From Allobrachymonas denitrificans DSM 15123 (GTDB lineage: Bacteria > Pseudomonadota > Gammaproteobacteria > Burkholderiales > Burkholderiaceae_C): 46,800 bases of DNA. The position numbers were made by a program, and so were the translations under genes. The notes beneath the pieces are model-generated. The model did no database searches, was not told the origin of the DNA, and saw only the letters and a list, made by a program, of their open reading frames with translations. How positions within the stretch are numbered: the first letter of the stretch is position 1; each line of letters starts with the position of its first letter. This document shows positions 37,808 through 46,800 of the stretch, piece by piece. The stretch is taken from contig NZ_FOCW01000012.1 in the NCBI RefSeq assembly GCF_900110225.1, positions 1-46,800 of the forward strand, read 5' to 3'.

Positions 37808-39190
37808 TCAGGCTTGCTGCTCGGCACCGGGTGGCTCGCCCACGCGCCGCGCCGGCTCCCGCATCAGCACGAACTCTTCCGCCGCGCTCGGATGCAGCGC
37901 AATGGTGCGGTCGAAATCAGCCTTGGTGGCGCCACAGCTCAGCGCCACGGCCAGACTCTGGATGATTTCGGGTGCATCGGCGCCGATCATGTGCAGGCCC
38001 AGCACCTTGCCGGTGTTGGCATCGGCCAGCAGCTTCATGTAGCTGCGATTGTTGCCGTCGACGAAGGCATCCTTCATGGGGCGGAAGTCGCTCACGTAGA
38101 CATCCACCGGCCCCTGCTTCGCTGCCTCTTCCTCGGTCAGGCCGACGGTGCCGATGGGTGGCAGGGTGAACACGGCGCTGGCCACCAGGCTGTGATCGAT
38201 CTGGCGCGGTGTGCCGCCGAACTCGGTTTCGGCAAAGGCGCGGCCTTCGGCAATGGCGACCGGCGTCAGGTTGACCCGGTCCGTCACGTCGCCCACGGCC
38301 CAGATGTGGTCGACCGAAGTCTTGCTGAAGGCGTCGACCTCGATCGCCCCCTTCTTGTTGAGTTGCACGCCGACGGAATCCAGGCCCAGGCCTTCCACGT
38401 TCGGATGGCGGCCGGTGGCGTTCAGCGCGGCGCTGGCGCGCACGGTGCTGCCATCGGCGCGGTGCAGCACAAAACCTTCGGCATCACGTTCCAGGCGCTC
38501 CAGGCCTACGCCCTGATGCAGCGTGACTCCGGCCTGCTGCAGCGCACCAGCCACGCGCACGCGCAGGTCGTGGTCGAAGCCGCGCAGCGGCAGTTCGTTG
38601 CGGTAGGCCAGATGCACCTGCGCCCCCAGGCGCGCCATGATGCTGGCAAACTCCAGCGCGATGAAGCCACCGCCAATCACCAGCAGGCTGTCGGGCACCG
38701 TCTGCAGATCCAGCAGTGCTGTGGAGTCCATGGCATGTTCCAGTCCCGGAATGGCATGGCTGGACGGCGCGCCGCCGGCCGCGATCAGGATGCGCTCGGC
38801 CGTATGGCGCTGGCCGTTGATCTCCACCGTGTGCGGCGCCACGATGCGGGCATGGCCGCGCACCAGTTCCACCTTGGCATTGGCCAGCATGGTGCCGTAG
38901 ATATTCTCCAGCCGGTCGATTTCCTTGGCCTTGGTGGCGGCCCAGCGGCCCATGTCGAAGCGGGCTTCGCCAAAATCCCAGCCGTAGCCGCGCGCATCCT
39001 GCAGGCTGTCGGCAAAGCCGGCGGCGTACATCATCAGCTTCTTGGGCACGCAACCGCGGATCACGCAGGTGCCGCCGACGCGGCTGGCTTCGGCAATCAG
39101 CACGCGCGCGCCCAGGGCGGCCGAACGGCGGGATGCCGCAACGCCGCCGGAGCCGGCGCCAATGGTAATCAGGTCGTAGTCGTAGTGCAT
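37808..39190 (-). CDS. gor: Glutathione-disulfide reductase
   Basis: Gor reduces GSSG with NADPH. The 460-residue protein has FAD-binding [12 protein letters not shown], the redox pair C42 and C47 in [18 protein letters not shown]-binding [12 protein letters not shown] with [11 protein letters not shown] (arginines for the phosphate), FAD-binding WAVGDV, and the catalytic His in [10 protein letters not shown] near the C-terminus. All features of a working enzyme are present. Divergent from leuS. Confidence 0.96.
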   Translation of the reverse strand: MHYDYDLITIGAGSGGVAASRRSAALGARVLIAEASRVGGTCVIRGCVPKKLMMYAAGFADSLQDARGYGWDFGEARFDMGRWAATKAKEIDRLENIYGTMLANAKVELVRGHARIVAPHTVEINGQRHTAERILIAAGGAPSSHAIPGLEHAMDSTALLDLQTVPDSLLVIGGGFIALEFASIMARLGAQVHLAYRNELPLRGFDHDLRVRVAGALQQAGVTLHQGVGLERLERDAEGFVLHRADGSTVRASAALNATGRHPNVEGLGLDSVGVQLNKKGAIEVDAFSKTSVDHIWAVGDVTDRVNLTPVAIAEGRAFAETEFGGTPRQIDHSLVASAVFTLPPIGTVGLTEEEAAKQGPVDVYVSDFRPMKDAFVDGNNRSYMKLLADANTGKVLGLHMIGADAPEIIQSLAVALSCGATKADFDRTIALHPSAAEEFVLMREPARRVGEPPGAEQQA

Positions 39191-39275
39191 AAGGGTGTCG
39201 CGGGGCCGTGCAAGGCCAAAGCGCCATAGAATCGGGGAAGTTCTTTATTCTCCCGATTTTCGAAGCCCCCGTCCC

Positions 39276-41981
39276 ATGCAGGAAACTTACCAACCCGCCG
39301 GCGTCGAGCGTGCCGTGCAGGACGCCTGGCGCAACGCCGACGTCTACCGCGTCACCGAAACCGCCGACAAGCCCAATTACTACGCGTGCTCCATGCTGCC
39401 CTATCCCAGCGGCAAGCTGCACATGGGCCACGTGCGCAACTACACCATCAACGACATGCTCACGCGCCACCTGCGCATGAAGGGCTTCAACGTGCTGATG
39501 CCGATGGGCTGGGATGCATTCGGCCTGCCGGCCGAAAACGCGGCGCTCAAGAACGGCGTGCCGCCGGCCAAGTGGACCTACGAGAACATCGCCTACATGA
39601 AGAAGCAGATGCAGGCGATGGGTCTGGCCATCGACTGGAGCCGCGAAGTGGCCACCTGCGATGCCGACTACTACAAGTGGAACCAGTGGCTGTTCCTGAA
39701 GATGCTGGAGAAGGGCATTGCCTACCGCAAGACCCAGGTGGTGAACTGGGACCCGGTGGACCAGACCGTGCTGGCCAACGAGCAGGTGATCGACGGCCGC
39801 GGCTGGCGTACCGGGGCGCTGGTGGAGAAGAAGGAAATCCCCGGCTACTACCTGAAAATCACCGACTACGCGCAGGAACTGCTGGACCACGTGCAGGTCG
39901 GCAACGACAAGGCCACGCTGGAAGGCTGGCCCGAGCGCGTGCGCCTGATGCAGGAAAACTGGATCGGCAAGAGCGAGGGCGTGCGCTTTGCCTTCACGCA
40001 CACCATTGCCGGCGATGACGGCCAGCTGATCGGCGACGGCCGCATGTACGTGTTCACCACGCGTGCCGACACCATCATGGGCGTGACCTTCTGCGCCGTG
40101 GCTGCCGAACATCCGCTGGCGCTGCATGCGGCCAAGGGCAACCCGGAACTGGCTGCCTTCATCGAGAAGTGCAAGCAGGGGGGCACCACCGAGGCCGAAC
40201 TGGCGCTCAAGGACAAGGAAGGCATGCCCACCGGCCTGACGGTGACGCATCCGATCACCGGCGAAGCCGTGCCGCTGTGGGTGGGCAACTACGTGCTGCT
40301 GGGCTATGGCGATGGCGCCGTGATGGGCGTGCCGGCGCATGACGAGCGCGACTTTGCCTTTGCGCTCAAGTACGGCATCCCGATCAAGCAAGTCATCCTC
40401 GTCGAGGGTGAGCCGCATTTCGATTTCCACCAGTGGCAGGACTGGTACGCCGACAAGGAACGCGGCGTCACCATCAACTCCACCGACTTCAGCGGCATGG
40501 GCCACAAGCAGGCGGTGCAGGCCGTGGCCAAGGCGCTGCAGGACAAGGGCTTGGGCGAACTCAAGACCACCTGGCGCCTGCGCGACTGGGGCATCAGCCG
40601 CCAGCGCTACTGGGGCACGCCGATTCCGATCATCCATTGCGAAGAGCATGGCCCGGTGCCGGTGCCCGAGAAGGATCTGCCCGTGGTGCTGCCGCAGGAC
40701 TGCATCCCCGACGGCTCCGGCAACCCGCTGCACAAGCACGAGGGCTTCCACGCCGGCGTGACCTGCCCGGTGTGCGGCAAGCCCGCGCGCCGCGAAACCG
40801 ACACCATGGACACCTTCGTGGACAGTTCCTGGTACTTCATGCGCTACACCTGCGCCGGCAACGACCTGCAGATGGTCGATGCCCGCACCAACTACTGGAT
40901 GCCGATGGACCAGTACATCGGCGGAATCGAGCATGCCATTCTGCACCTGCTGTACGCGCGCTTCTGGACCAAGGTGATGCGCGACATGGGCCTGGTCGAT
41001 TGCGACGAACCCTTCAAGCGCCTGCTGACGCAGGGCATGGTGCTCAACCACATCTACAGTCGCCGCACCGCCAAGGGCGGCAAGGAATACTTCTGGCCGG
41101 CCGATGTGGAGAACATCGTGGACGAAGGCGGCAAGGTGATCGGCGCCAAGCTGAACAAGGCCGTGCCCAGTGCCGATGGCGAACTGCCGGCCGGCACCGA
41201 GATCGACTACGAGGGCGTGGGCACCATGTCCAAGTCCAAGAACAACGGTGTCGATCCACAGGAGCTGATTGAGCGCTATGGTGCCGACACGGCGCGCCTG
41301 TACACCATGTTCACGGCGCCGCCCGAGGCCACGCTGGAGTGGAACGACGCTGCCGTGGAAGGCAGCTACCGCTTCCTGCGCCGCGTCTGGGGCTTTGCCG
41401 CCAAGAACGAGGCGGCGCTCAAGGCCGGCTTTGCCGTGGATCGTGGCGCCGACGGCAAGGCGCCGGTGGCGTTCAGCGCGGCGGCCAAGCAGTTGCGCTT
41501 CGACATTCACAACACGCTCAAGCAGGCCAATTACGACTACGAACGCATGCAGTACAACACGGTGGTTTCTGCCGTGATGAAGATGCTGAACACGCTGGAA
41601 AGCGCCAAGCTCTCCGGCAGTGCCGAAGACAGCGCTGCGCTGGCCGAGGGCTTCTCCGTGCTGCTCCGCGTGCTGTATCCGGTGTGCCCGCACATCACCA
41701 ATTTCCTGTGGGATGAGCTGGGCTATGGCGGCCATTGCGGTACGCTGCTCGACGTGGCCTGGCCCGAGGTGGACGAAGGCGCGCTGGTGCAGGACGAGGT
41801 CGAACTCATGCTGCAGATCAACGGCAAGCTGCGCGGCAGCATCCGCGTGCCGGCCGGTGCCGACAAGGCAGCGATCGAGGCGACGGCTCTGGCCAGCGAA
41901 GGCTTTGCCAAGCATGCCGAAGGCGCGACGCCCAAGAAGGTGATCGTGGTGCCGGGCCGCCTGGTCAACGTGGTGGTGTAA
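39276..41981 (+). CDS. leuS: Leucyl-tRNA synthetase
   Basis: LeuS charges tRNA-Leu. The 901-residue class I synthetase has the HIGH-equivalent [11 protein letters not shown] (42-52), the editing domain with [18 protein letters not shown], and the KMSKS-equivalent TMSKSKNNG (650-658). The anticodon-binding C-terminal part is complete. The leader includes an inverted repeat ATCGGG (39231-39236) / CCCGAT (39252-39257) after a possible -10 TAGAAT. First gene of leuS-lptE-holA. Confidence 0.98.
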   Translation: MQETYQPAGVERAVQDAWRNADVYRVTETADKPNYYACSMLPYPSGKLHMGHVRNYTINDMLTRHLRMKGFNVLMPMGWDAFGLPAENAALKNGVPPAKWTYENIAYMKKQMQAMGLAIDWSREVATCDADYYKWNQWLFLKMLEKGIAYRKTQVVNWDPVDQTVLANEQVIDGRGWRTGALVEKKEIPGYYLKITDYAQELLDHVQVGNDKATLEGWPERVRLMQENWIGKSEGVRFAFTHTIAGDDGQLIGDGRMYVFTTRADTIMGVTFCAVAAEHPLALHAAKGNPELAAFIEKCKQGGTTEAELALKDKEGMPTGLTVTHPITGEAVPLWVGNYVLLGYGDGAVMGVPAHDERDFAFALKYGIPIKQVILVEGEPHFDFHQWQDWYADKERGVTINSTDFSGMGHKQAVQAVAKALQDKGLGELKTTWRLRDWGISRQRYWGTPIPIIHCEEHGPVPVPEKDLPVVLPQDCIPDGSGNPLHKHEGFHAGVTCPVCGKPARRETDTMDTFVDSSWYFMRYTCAGNDLQMVDARTNYWMPMDQYIGGIEHAILHLLYARFWTKVMRDMGLVDCDEPFKRLLTQGMVLNHIYSRRTAKGGKEYFWPADVENIVDEGGKVIGAKLNKAVPSADGELPAGTEIDYEGVGTMSKSKNNGVDPQELIERYGADTARLYTMFTAPPEATLEWNDAAVEGSYRFLRRVWGFAAKNEAALKAGFAVDRGADGKAPVAFSAAAKQLRFDIHNTLKQANYDYERMQYNTVVSAVMKMLNTLESAKLSGSAEDSAALAEGFSVLLRVLYPVCPHITNFLWDELGYGGHCGTLLDVAWPEVDEGALVQDEVELMLQINGKLRGSIRVPAGADKAAIEATALASEGFAKHAEGATPKKVIVVPGRLVNVVV

Positions 41982-41989
41982 GGAGCGAT

Positions 41990-42484
41990 ATGCAGCGCAG
42001 GCAGATGCTTTTTCTGGGGCTGGGGTCGGGCGCTGGCCTGATGGCCAGTGGTTGCGGCTTCCGCTTGCGCGGATCCAACCTGCAGTTGCCCTTCCGCTCC
42101 GTGCATGTGCAGGGCGGCAACGGCCCGCTGCAGGCGCTGCTGCGCCGCACGCTTGCCGGTTATGCCACGGTTGCCGAGACTCCGGAAGCGGCTGAAGCCG
42201 TGCTGCATGTGCTGTCCGAGCGTCAGGAGCAGGCATCCGTGGTGCTGAGCACCAGCGGCAAGGTGCGCGAGGTGCAACTGCGCCAATACGTCGATTTTTC
42301 GCTGACGGACAATGCCGGCGCGACGCTGGTCGACCGTTCCTCGCTGCGCATCGTGCGCGACGTGAGCTACAACGAGAGCGAGGCGCTGTCGAAAGAGGCC
42401 GAGTTCGAGCTGCTCTACCGCGACATGCGCAATGACGCCGTGCAGCAGATCATCCGCCGCCTGGCCGCAGCCAAACCCCGCTGA
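41990..42484 (+). CDS. lptE: LPS-assembly lipoprotein LptE
   Basis: LptE plugs the LptD barrel that inserts LPS in the outer membrane. The 164-residue protein has a lipoprotein signal ending in LMASGC (C22), followed by GFRLRGSNLQLPF, the usual LptE start. The start has AGGAG seven bases upstream, 8 bp after leuS. The gene order leuS-lptE-holA is conserved in many proteobacteria. Confidence 0.94.
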   Translation: MQRRQMLFLGLGSGAGLMASGCGFRLRGSNLQLPFRSVHVQGGNGPLQALLRRTLAGYATVAETPEAAEAVLHVLSERQEQASVVLSTSGKVREVQLRQYVDFSLTDNAGATLVDRSSLRIVRDVSYNESEALSKEAEFELLYRDMRNDAVQQIIRRLAAAKPR

Positions 42485-42492
42485 ACGATTCC

Positions 42493-43563
42493 ATGCAAGT
42501 CAGTGCTGACCAACTCCCCGCGCAACTGAAGAACGGGGTGCGTTCCCTGTATGTGGTGCATGGCAACGAGCCGCTGCTGGTGCAGGAGGCGGTGGATGCG
42601 ATCCGCGCCGCTGCACGCGGGCAGGGCTTTTCTGAGCGCTCATCGCATACCGTGACGGGCGTGGGTTTCGACTGGGGCACGGTGCTGGCCGCCACCCAGT
42701 CGCTCAGCCTGTTTGCCGAAAAGCAGATCGTCGAAATCCACATCCCCAGCGGCAAGCCGGGCAAGGATGGCAGCCAGGCGCTGCAGCAGATCGCCGAAGC
42801 CAGCGCCGGCAACGATGCCCTGCTGGTGGTGGTGACGCTGCCGCGGCTGGACAAGGCCACCAAGAGCAGTGGCTGGTTCGTGGCGCTGGAGGGACATGGC
42901 GTGTCGGTTCCGGTGGAAAGCGTGGAGCGCCAGATGCTGCCGCGCTGGATTGCCGCGCGTCTGCGCCTGCAGGGGCAGCAGGTGGCTGCCGGCGCCGAAG
43001 GCGAGCATGCACTGCGATTCTTTGCCGACCGCGTCGAGGGCAACTTGCTGGCGGCGCACCAGGAAATCCAGAAGCTGGGCCTGCTCTATCCGCATGGTGA
43101 GCTGAGTGCCGAGCAGATCGAAGCGGCGGTGCTCAACGTGGCGCGCTACGACGTGTTCAAGCTGAGCGAGGCCGTGCTGGCCGGCCAGATGGAGCGTACC
43201 CAGCGCATGCTCGACGGCCTGCAGGCCGAAGGCGAAAGCGAGGTGCTGGTGCACTACACGCTGGCCGAGGACATCCGTGCGCTCAAGCGCGTGCGTGATG
43301 CGCTGGATGCCGGCAAGCCACTGCCGATGGCACTGCGCGAACAGCGCGTGTGGGGCATGCGCGAGCGCCTGTTCGAGCGCGTGGTGCCGCGGCTGACGGC
43401 AACCTCCCTCAACGGTCTGCTGCATGCGGCGCATGTGGTGGATGGCATCGTCAAGGGCATCAAGGTGCCGGACTGGCCGGCCGACAGCTGGCAGGCCCTG
43501 CACCAGCTGGCCTTCATGCTGTGCCGGCAGGCGGTGGTGACGCAGCAGGCGGGGCGGCGCTAG
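42493..43563 (+). CDS. holA: DNA polymerase III delta subunit
   Basis: HolA opens the sliding clamp as part of the clamp loader. The 356-residue protein has the family N-terminus YVVHGNEPLLVQEAVDAIR and LFAEKQIVEIHIPSGKPGKD, and the C-terminal lid/collar part including LVHYTLAEDIRALKRVRDAL. Length and layout are as usual. It begins 8 bp after lptE and is translated from the same operon. Confidence 0.95.
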   Translation: MQVSADQLPAQLKNGVRSLYVVHGNEPLLVQEAVDAIRAAARGQGFSERSSHTVTGVGFDWGTVLAATQSLSLFAEKQIVEIHIPSGKPGKDGSQALQQIAEASAGNDALLVVVTLPRLDKATKSSGWFVALEGHGVSVPVESVERQMLPRWIAARLRLQGQQVAAGAEGEHALRFFADRVEGNLLAAHQEIQKLGLLYPHGELSAEQIEAAVLNVARYDVFKLSEAVLAGQMERTQRMLDGLQAEGESEVLVHYTLAEDIRALKRVRDALDAGKPLPMALREQRVWGMRERLFERVVPRLTATSLNGLLHAAHVVDGIVKGIKVPDWPADSWQALHQLAFMLCRQAVVTQQAGRR

Positions 43564-43591
43564 CGATTGTTACGCCGTCACGCCTCCGGAC

Positions 43592-45136
43592 TCAACGCTT
43601 GTCGGAAATGTCTATTCCGGCTTGGCTGGATGGCGCTAAAGGCTCAGATACCGATGCAGCCTGCATCGCACGCGAGGCACCGACTGGAGAGGCTTCCGGA
43701 CTTGCGGGGGCGGCTGACGTCGGAGTGACCGGAATGGCAGCACCCTGCATCATGGTCCGGAAATCATGCCCCGAAGGCTGCTGGAACACGCGCAGCCCGA
43801 ACTCCGGCAGCACCGACAGCAGGTGGTCGAACAGGTCGCCCTGGATGGTCTCGTATTCCTGCCAGTTGGTGGTGGCGCTGAAGCAGTAGATCTGCACCTG
43901 CACCCCTTCCGGGCTGGTGCCGGCGGTGTTGACGATCTGCGTCATGTCCTGCCGGATGTCCGGATGTTTCTCCAGGTAGGCCGAAACGTAGGCGCGGAAG
44001 CAGCCCAGGTTGGTGAGCTGGCGCAGGTTGAGCGGCAGCGATGCTGCCTCGGGTGAGAGCGTCTGCAGGCGGGCGGCGTTGGTGTCGGCCAGCGCCTGGC
44101 GCTTCTTCTGCAGATAGGGGCGCAGCAGTTCGATGCGTTCCAGCTGTTCGATCTGCTCGGGCTGCAGGAAATGCACCGAGGTGGCGTCCAGCGAGAGCGT
44201 GCGCTTGATGCGGCGTGCGCCGGATTCGCTCATGCCGCGCCAGTTGCGGTAGCTCTCGCTCATCAGGCGCCAGGTGGGGATGGTGGTGATGGTCTTGTCC
44301 CAGTTCTGCACCTTGACGGCATGCAGCGCCATGTCCACCACCTGGCCGTCGGCGCCCACCTGCGGCATCTCGATCCAGTCGCCGGCGCGCAGCATGTCGT
44401 TGCTGGAGAGCTGCACGCCGGCCGTGAAGGACAGGATGGTGTCCTTGAATACCAGCATCAGCACGGCCGACAGCGCACCCAGACCCGAGAGCAGCAGCAG
44501 CGGTGAGCGGTCGGTGAGTTCGGCGGCCATGATGATCAGGCCGCCCAGCACCACCACCAGCTTGGCGAGCTGGATGTAGCTCTTGATGGACAGCTGCTGG
44601 CGGGGCGAATGCCGCAGGAACACCGTCTGGTGCTTGAGCGTGGCATCGAGGTAGGCCAGGATCACCCGGACCACGCACAGCACCACATAGGCCGAAAGCA
44701 GGGTGTAGAGGATGATGGTGGCCAGCCCGTGTGGCTTGGGCAGGCTGAGCAGGCCGAGCTGTACCAGCAGGGGCGAGACGATCCGTGCCGAGCGGCGCAG
44801 CACGGCCCGGTCCAGCAGGATGTCGAGCCAGGCCGGGCTGTCGGAACGCAGCACGCGCTCGCGCAGTTGCAGCAGGCCAAATTCGAGGGAGACGCGCAAC
44901 ATCCAGGTCGCGAGGAAGAGCAGGGCGATGATGCCGGCCACGCGGGCCGAGGCCGGCCAGTCGGGCGGGAGCCAGTTCAGCGCGTCGCGCATGGCGCCGC
45001 GCAGCGGATCCCGAACTTGGTCGGGCAGGGGAGGCATCAGTCTGGAGTAGGGGTCGGAGCCGGGCCAGAAGCCGGACGGCCGCCACGATGGCACAAACAT
45101 GCCGGTCAGCTTATCATGGAGGTTTGCAAGGCGCAT
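43592..45136 (-). CDS. Mechanosensitive ion channel family protein (MscS/YbdG-like)
   Basis: The 514-residue protein has about five hydrophobic segments, then the MscS-type pore helix and beta domain ([57 protein letters not shown]). Long C-terminal cytoplasmic regions follow. Its size and [20 protein letters not shown] segment match the YbdG (MscM) branch that opens under mild hypo-osmotic stress. The last 45 residues are Ala/Pro/Ser-rich. The start at 45136 is the longest; an ATG at 45100 would trim 12 residues. Confidence 0.88.
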   Translation of the reverse strand: MRLANLHDKLTGMFVPSWRPSGFWPGSDPYSRLMPPLPDQVRDPLRGAMRDALNWLPPDWPASARVAGIIALLFLATWMLRVSLEFGLLQLRERVLRSDSPAWLDILLDRAVLRRSARIVSPLLVQLGLLSLPKPHGLATIILYTLLSAYVVLCVVRVILAYLDATLKHQTVFLRHSPRQQLSIKSYIQLAKLVVVLGGLIIMAAELTDRSPLLLLSGLGALSAVLMLVFKDTILSFTAGVQLSSNDMLRAGDWIEMPQVGADGQVVDMALHAVKVQNWDKTITTIPTWRLMSESYRNWRGMSESGARRIKRTLSLDATSVHFLQPEQIEQLERIELLRPYLQKKRQALADTNAARLQTLSPEAASLPLNLRQLTNLGCFRAYVSAYLEKHPDIRQDMTQIVNTAGTSPEGVQVQIYCFSATTNWQEYETIQGDLFDHLLSVLPEFGLRVFQQPSGHDFRTMMQGAAIPVTPTSAAPASPEASPVGASRAMQAASVSEPLAPSSQAGIDISDKR

Positions 45137-45173
45137 GACCTTGCCCTGCGGATGTTATTCGAACTGTAAATCC

Positions 45174-46463
45174 ATGAGCACCCAAGACGTCAACGAACTG
45201 ATGCAGCAGATGGGCGAACGCGCCCGCGCCGCTGCCACTGCCATGGCCCGCGCCAACGCGGCCAGCAAGAACGCGGCCCTGCGCGAACTGGCGCGCCTGC
45301 TTGGCGAATCCGGCGCGGCGCTGGATGCTGCCAACGCACAGGACATCGCCCGCGCCGAGACGGCCGGCCTGAGCGCACCGATGGTGGACCGCCTGCGTCT
45401 GGGTACCAAGGTGGTGGCCACGTTGCAGGAAGGCTGCCTGCAACTGGCCGCCATGCCGGACGTGATCGGCACCATCCAGGGCCTGCAGGAGCAGCCCAGC
45501 GGCATCCGCGTGGGCCAGATGCGTGTGCCGATTGGCGTGTTCGGCATGATTTTCGAGAGCCGCCCCAACGTGACCATCGAGGCGGCCAGCCTGAGCATCA
45601 AGAGCGGCAATGCCTGCATCCTGCGTGGCGGCAGCGAGGCGATCGAATCGAACAAGGCGCTGGCGGCCATCGTGCAGCAGGCGCTGGTGTCTGCCGGCCT
45701 GCCGGCCGATGCGGTGCAGCTGGTGCCCACCACCGACCGTGCCGCCGTGGGCCGCCTCATTGCCATGCCCGAGTATGTGGACGTGATCATCCCGCGCGGC
45801 GGCAAGGGCCTGATCGAGCGCATCAGTGCCGAAGCCAAGGTGCCTGTGATCAAGCATCTGGATGGCAACTGCCATACCTACGTGGATGCGCCTTGCGACC
45901 TGGATATGGCGGTGAAGCTGGCCGACAACGCCAAGACGCAGAAATACAGCCCTTGCAACGCGACCGAGAGCCTGCTGGTGGCTGCCGAGATGGCAGAGGC
46001 CTTCCTGCCGCGGATAGGCCGCATCTACAAGGACAAGGGCGTGGAGATGCGTTGCGATGCCGCGTCACGCGCCATTCTGGCCGGCCATGCGGATACGCGC
46101 GATGCACAGCTGGTGGATGCGACGGAGGAAGACTGGTCGACCGAATACCTGGCGCCCATCATCAGCGTCAAGGTGGTGGCGGGCTTGGACGAGGCGATTG
46201 CGCATATCAACCGTTATTCGTCGCAACATACCGAGGCGATCGTTACCACCGATCACATCCATGCGCAGCGCTTCCTGCGCGAGGTGGACAGCAGCAGCGT
46301 GATGGTGAATGCCAGTACGCGATTTGCGGATGGCTTCGAGTACGGGCTGGGCGCAGAGATTGGCATCAGTACCGACAAGTTCCATGCGCGGGGGCCGGTG
46401 GGGATTGAGGGGCTAACCTCGTTGAAGTATGTGGTGTTGGGGCAGGGGGAAGTGCGGGGTTGA
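45174..46463 (+). CDS. proA: Gamma-glutamyl phosphate reductase
   Basis: ProA reduces gamma-glutamyl phosphate to the semialdehyde in proline synthesis. The 429-residue aldehyde-dehydrogenase-fold protein has the catalytic C261 in [16 protein letters not shown](P)-binding segments include [20 protein letters not shown] and [11 protein letters not shown]. The N-terminus ([20 protein letters not shown]) and C-terminus ([19 protein letters not shown]) are complete. proB is not beside it. It is divergent from the mechanosensitive channel gene (37 bp). Confidence 0.97.
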   Translation: MSTQDVNELMQQMGERARAAATAMARANAASKNAALRELARLLGESGAALDAANAQDIARAETAGLSAPMVDRLRLGTKVVATLQEGCLQLAAMPDVIGTIQGLQEQPSGIRVGQMRVPIGVFGMIFESRPNVTIEAASLSIKSGNACILRGGSEAIESNKALAAIVQQALVSAGLPADAVQLVPTTDRAAVGRLIAMPEYVDVIIPRGGKGLIERISAEAKVPVIKHLDGNCHTYVDAPCDLDMAVKLADNAKTQKYSPCNATESLLVAAEMAEAFLPRIGRIYKDKGVEMRCDAASRAILAGHADTRDAQLVDATEEDWSTEYLAPIISVKVVAGLDEAIAHINRYSSQHTEAIVTTDHIHAQRFLREVDSSSVMVNASTRFADGFEYGLGAEIGISTDKFHARGPVGIEGLTSLKYVVLGQGEVRG

Positions 46464-46800
46464 GGGGCAGGGGTGGTGACTCTGCTACCGATTCTGTGCG
46501 ATACACCATCCAGGGGGTCATATCTGAGGCCACGTTACTAATAGATATGAACTTTCTAGTCAGATATGGCTAATAGGCGCCGAGTTTCAGTTGGTAGGTG
46601 CCGATAGTGGTGCATACTGAGTATTAGGCGCCATACCGCGTACCAAAGGAAGCCGCATGGAACTTATTGCCAATGTTTGGCCTGTGATCGACGAGGGAAT
46701 GGAGTTGGAGTTGACCCACTTCCGTGGACGGGTATTGGTTTGATTCTCAAACCGTTTCGGGCGTTGCCTCGACGTGTAGGTGAACGTCTTCGACAACATC
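46464..46800. other. Right-edge region without a recognisable gene; lower GC
   Basis: After proA the base composition drops and no family motif is visible on either strand. There is a perfect 9-bp inverted repeat (CATATCTGA 46519-46527, TCAGATATG 46560-46568) and a direct repeat TAGGCGCC at 46574-46581 and 46625-46632. A 70-codon minus-strand frame (46587-46799) may continue beyond the window but resembles nothing I know. Confidence 0.5.
46657..46743 (+). CDS. Possible 28-residue small protein (weak)
   Basis: An ATG at 46657 follows AAAGGAAG (about five bases upstream) and opens 28 codons (MELIANVWPVIDEGMELELT to RVLV) before TGA. The start signal is good, but the frame is short, it lies in an otherwise unassigned region, and it could be a remnant of a longer broken gene. 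Confidence 0.2.
   Translation: MELIANVWPVIDEGMELELTHFRGRVLV

Noticed and set aside
36413-39229. A 938-codon plus-strand frame across the dioxygenase and gor
   Set aside because: It spans two real minus-strand genes and the heptamer array and has no recognisable fold.
38484-42236. A 1250-codon minus-strand frame opposite leuS and lptE
   Set aside because: It is a high-GC shadow frame; leuS on the other strand has all catalytic motifs, and the shadow is His/Ala-rich with no domain.

Overview
The window is a high-GC (about 65%), densely coded chromosomal segment of a betaproteobacterium. It most likely belongs to Burkholderiales, family Comamonadaceae or a close relative. This rests on protein character and on gene order: fur divergent from bamE followed by dapB, leuS-lptE-holA, alr divergent from lplT, and glycolate oxidase genes next to fur. 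The genus cannot be fixed from the sequence alone. No rRNA, tRNA or CRISPR array was recognised.

Left edge (1-2042): the end of an IS5-type insertion sequence. Its transposase has an in-frame amber codon, and its outer 50 bp are duplicated in tandem. Next comes a YadA-like trimeric autotransporter adhesin with 30-bp internal repeats. A perfect CRP-type palindrome lies upstream of it. A one-base frameshift cuts off the outer-membrane anchor.

2062-8680: yqhD-like alcohol dehydrogenase (-), uvrA (+), a HIT hydrolase (+), an MTA/SAH nucleosidase (-) and an NlpE-like lipoprotein (+). An array of tandem heptamers follows at 8704-8818.

8848-12063 (all -): birA, a GST, an acyl-CoA thioesterase and a thiE with a long unassigned N-terminal domain. 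12215-20819: topB with a C-terminal SWIB domain, a membrane protein, a MOSC protein (-), an Lrp/AsnC regulator with its own likely operator, pepP (-), cytochrome b561, an I78-inhibitor lipoprotein and murU (-).

20960-28775: tkt and gap (central carbon metabolism), a nitrilase-family amidase, alr (-), lplT and an EamA transporter. 28820-32846 (all -): two small proteins, then glcF-lrgB-lrgA-glcE. In transcription order this is glcE-lrgA-lrgB-glcF, so a two-gene LrgAB membrane system sits inside a glycolate oxidase operon. Because the plant glycolate/glycerate carrier PLGG1 is an LrgAB homologue, this is the most interesting functional lead in the window: a candidate glycolate transport-plus-oxidation module.

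32926-46463: fur (-), bamE, dapB, an ExbB/TolQ and ExbD/TolR pair, a DUF486 membrane protein, a TauD/TfdA dioxygenase (-), a second heptamer array at 37704-37787, glutathione reductase (-), leuS, lptE, holA, a mechanosensitive channel (-) and proA. From about 46480 to the right edge the sequence is less GC-rich and holds no recognisable gene, which may be the start of an accessory region.

The two heptamer arrays use four different units, all fitting CTGNNNN. They look like one family of short tandem repeats scattered in intergenic gaps.
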